From: UBA1715 sp045615765
GTDB taxonomy: Bacteria; Bacteroidota; Bacteroidia; Bacteroidales; UBA1715
Length of the DNA stretch: 64,000 nucleotides
Assembly (NCBI GenBank): GCA_045615765.1
Contig: JAZLFM010000002.1
Location: forward strand, 1-64,000
Reading direction: 5' to 3'
Made by a program: the position numbers and the translations under genes
In this document: in pieces, positions 62,969 to 64,000 of the stretch
Layout: each line of letters opens with the position of its first letter
How positions within the stretch are numbered: position 1 is the stretch's first letter
Notes under the pieces: model-generated
What the model saw: only the letters and a program-made list of their open reading frames with translations
The model's database searches: none
What the model was told of the DNA's origin: nothing

Positions 62969-63000
62969 AAAAAAAAGACCACTGTTAAGGTGGCCTTTTT
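62969..63000 (-). terminator. Terminator of the universal stress protein gene
   Basis: GGCCAC/GTGGTC stem (62977-62982 with 62990-62995, one mismatch) with A/T flanks, read on the minus strand into a T run. Confidence 0.72.
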
Positions 63001-63018
63001 ATTTAATTATTGTTTTTG

Positions 63019-63843
63019 TTAGTTAAAACCTTTCAATTTACCTGCGTTTGGTAGTACGGTAATAGCAGAGATACCATATTTGTTACCGATAATCTTTTGC
63101 TCATTTGCACCAAACATATAATCAGCAAGGTCAAGTTCTTTAGAAGTCGTAACAAGAATAGCATTTGCATTCATTCCGTTAGCATATTCAATAACTTCGT
63201 CTGCGAAGTCATCTTTACCTGCGCCTTCAACTTCGATATATTCAATATCATTTTGATCAAGAACTGATTTCACATGTACTAAGTTAGAGTAGATTTGGCG
63301 TTTTAAATTAGCATCGCTACTCTTTTGAATGTACAAGTAGAATTTTGATTTGAAGAATTTATTCAAATATACAGCCCATGAAACTTTTTGTTTGTCTTCT
63401 TTTTTGTAGTCAATAGGACAAACAATGTCTTCAAAGTGTTCGTCGCGTGGAGGACGTTGAACAACGATAAATGGGCAGTCTGAACCTTCAATAACTTTAA
63501 GAGCCCAGCTACCTGTGATTTTTTGTAAACCTTTCATACCGTGAGTTCCCATAAATACGAAAGGACAATTTAATTTGTGAGCAACCTCTTTGATTGTTGT
63601 GAAGATGTCGCCTTCAACAGCAAGATATTCAGGTTTAAAGCTGTATTTTTTTTGAGCATCGTCAGCAACTATTTTAAGTTGTGCAGTTGCTTTTTCTATG
63701 TCTTTTTCATCGTTCACGATGTTTAAAATCGTTACAGTCGTGCTTCCAATCGTTTGCGCAAAGCGAATGGCATGTTGCATTGCATATTCTGCAACATTAG
63801 AAAAATCCCATGCGACTAAAATAGTTTTCTGTAAATGTTCCAT
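63019..63843 (-). CDS. Tandem universal stress protein
   Basis: A 274-residue protein with two UspA domains. The first (~5-145) has ILVAWDFSNVAEYAMQHA and the ATP-loop-like FMGTHGMKGLQKITGSWALKVIEGSDCPFIVVQ; the second (~155-274) keeps the fold but lacks a clear nucleotide loop (ANAILVTTSKELDLADYM). It is a cytoplasmic stress-response protein. Its stop precedes a terminator; no clear -7 box was seen upstream. Confidence 0.9.
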   Translation of the reverse strand: MEHLQKTILVAWDFSNVAEYAMQHAIRFAQTIGSTTVTILNIVNDEKDIEKATAQLKIVADDAQKKYSFKPEYLAVEGDIFTTIKEVAHKLNCPFVFMGTHGMKGLQKITGSWALKVIEGSDCPFIVVQRPPRDEHFEDIVCPIDYKKEDKQKVSWAVYLNKFFKSKFYLYIQKSSDANLKRQIYSNLVHVKSVLDQNDIEYIEVEGAGKDDFADEVIEYANGMNANAILVTTSKELDLADYMFGANEQKIIGNKYGISAITVLPNAGKLKGFN

Positions 63844-63859
63844 AATCTTAATATTTTAA

Positions 63860-63867
63860 TACCTTTG
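63860..63867 (+). promoter_or_regulatory. -7 box (TACCTTTG) for the gene at 63889
   Basis: Exact TAnnTTTG match, 21 bases before the ATG, in the gap between this gene and the divergent universal stress protein. Confidence 0.5.
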
Positions 63868-63888
63868 AATGCTTTTTCGTTTTTATGG

Positions 63889-64000
63889 ATGAAAAAGCGT
63901 GATAAAAGTAATAAAAATAATTTGGTTTCTATAAAACGCATAGTATTTTTTATTTTGATTTTGTTTGCGTCGTTAGCTCAAGCGCAACAAAATACTATTG
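63889..64000 (+). CDS. N-terminal fragment of an exported protein (cut by window end)
   Basis: From ATG 63889 the frame stays open to the window end (37 residues). It starts with a charged stretch MKKRDKSNKNNLVSIKR and then a hydrophobic signal (IVFFILILFASLAQAQQN), consistent with a secreted or outer-membrane protein; a signal-peptidase site after AQA is likely. The product cannot be identified from this fragment. Confidence 0.7.
   Translation, partial: MKKRDKSNKNNLVSIKRIVFFILILFASLAQAQQNTI

Noticed and set aside
1..64000. CRISPR array, prophage or transposase
   Set aside because: No regularly spaced repeats, cas genes, integrases or transposase motifs were seen anywhere in the window.

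Overview
The window reads as a chromosomal segment of a low-GC Bacteroidetes bacterium, most likely Bacteroidales. Supporting signs are many TAnnTTTG -7 promoter boxes of the Bacteroidetes primary sigma factor, very few Shine-Dalgarno sites, type IX secretion (T9SS) C-terminal sorting domains of both type B and type A, a fused SecDF, a fused aspartate kinase-homoserine dehydrogenase, a group II geranylgeranylglyceryl-phosphate synthase, and several typical Bacteroidetes families (DUF5686, DUF1573, YfhO, Imm33/DUF2185). I see no phage, integrase, transposase or CRISPR array. Most genes are housekeeping.

Layout. 1-2376: 3' part of a giant T9SS type B adhesin-like protein whose first ~285 bases are strikingly GC-rich. 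2.4-8.6 kb: EamA transporter, EI24 membrane protein, thrA, and a DXS-like transketolase paralogue. 8.6-8.8 kb: palindromic repeat and tRNA-Phe. 8.9-14.5 kb (minus): tight operon of a conserved hypothetical, a lipoprotein, an AsmA-like protein and an RsmF-like rRNA methyltransferase. 14.7-18.5 kb (plus): membrane protein, a HisIE with a dead HisI half, ftsE, sufB and an overlapping small gene. 18.5-24.4 kb (minus): dCMP deaminase, S41 protease, phosphopantetheinyl transferase, GGGP synthase, Ig-like lipoprotein. 24.5-34.7 kb: glycosyltransferase, CPBP protease, lepA, Imm33-like protein, flippase, YfhO, surface-antigen barrel and a small beta-solenoid protein.

34.7-46 kb: ruvX, sirtuin, OMP barrel, xseA, O-methyltransferase, PAP2 protein, tRNA-Leu and tRNA-Cys, a lipoprotein, rpiB, a lutB-like gene, secDF, kdsA. 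46-56.4 kb: glycosyltransferase, pepT, DUF1573, htrA, a double-domain alkaline phosphatase carrying a T9SS tail, and a DUF5686 outer-membrane protein. 56.4-64 kb: cysS and leuA (minus), a pair of unknown genes, mntP, an S8 protease, a universal stress protein, and the start of a further secreted protein.

The most notable find is a complete transcription attenuator ahead of leuA: a -7 box, a 16-residue leucine-rich leader peptide (MKGLQTILLCLLISVR), and mutually exclusive pause, antiterminator and terminator hairpins. Other points are the phosphatase with one dead and one intact catalytic domain, the HisI-dead HisIE, the DXS paralogue that has lost two active-site residues, the abrupt codon-usage switch in the first gene, and a small family of GAGACG/CGTCTC palindromes. 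Many gene starts were moved downstream of a TTG or GTG codon because a -7 box overlaps the longer form or because a signal peptide or family N-terminus fits the inner ATG.
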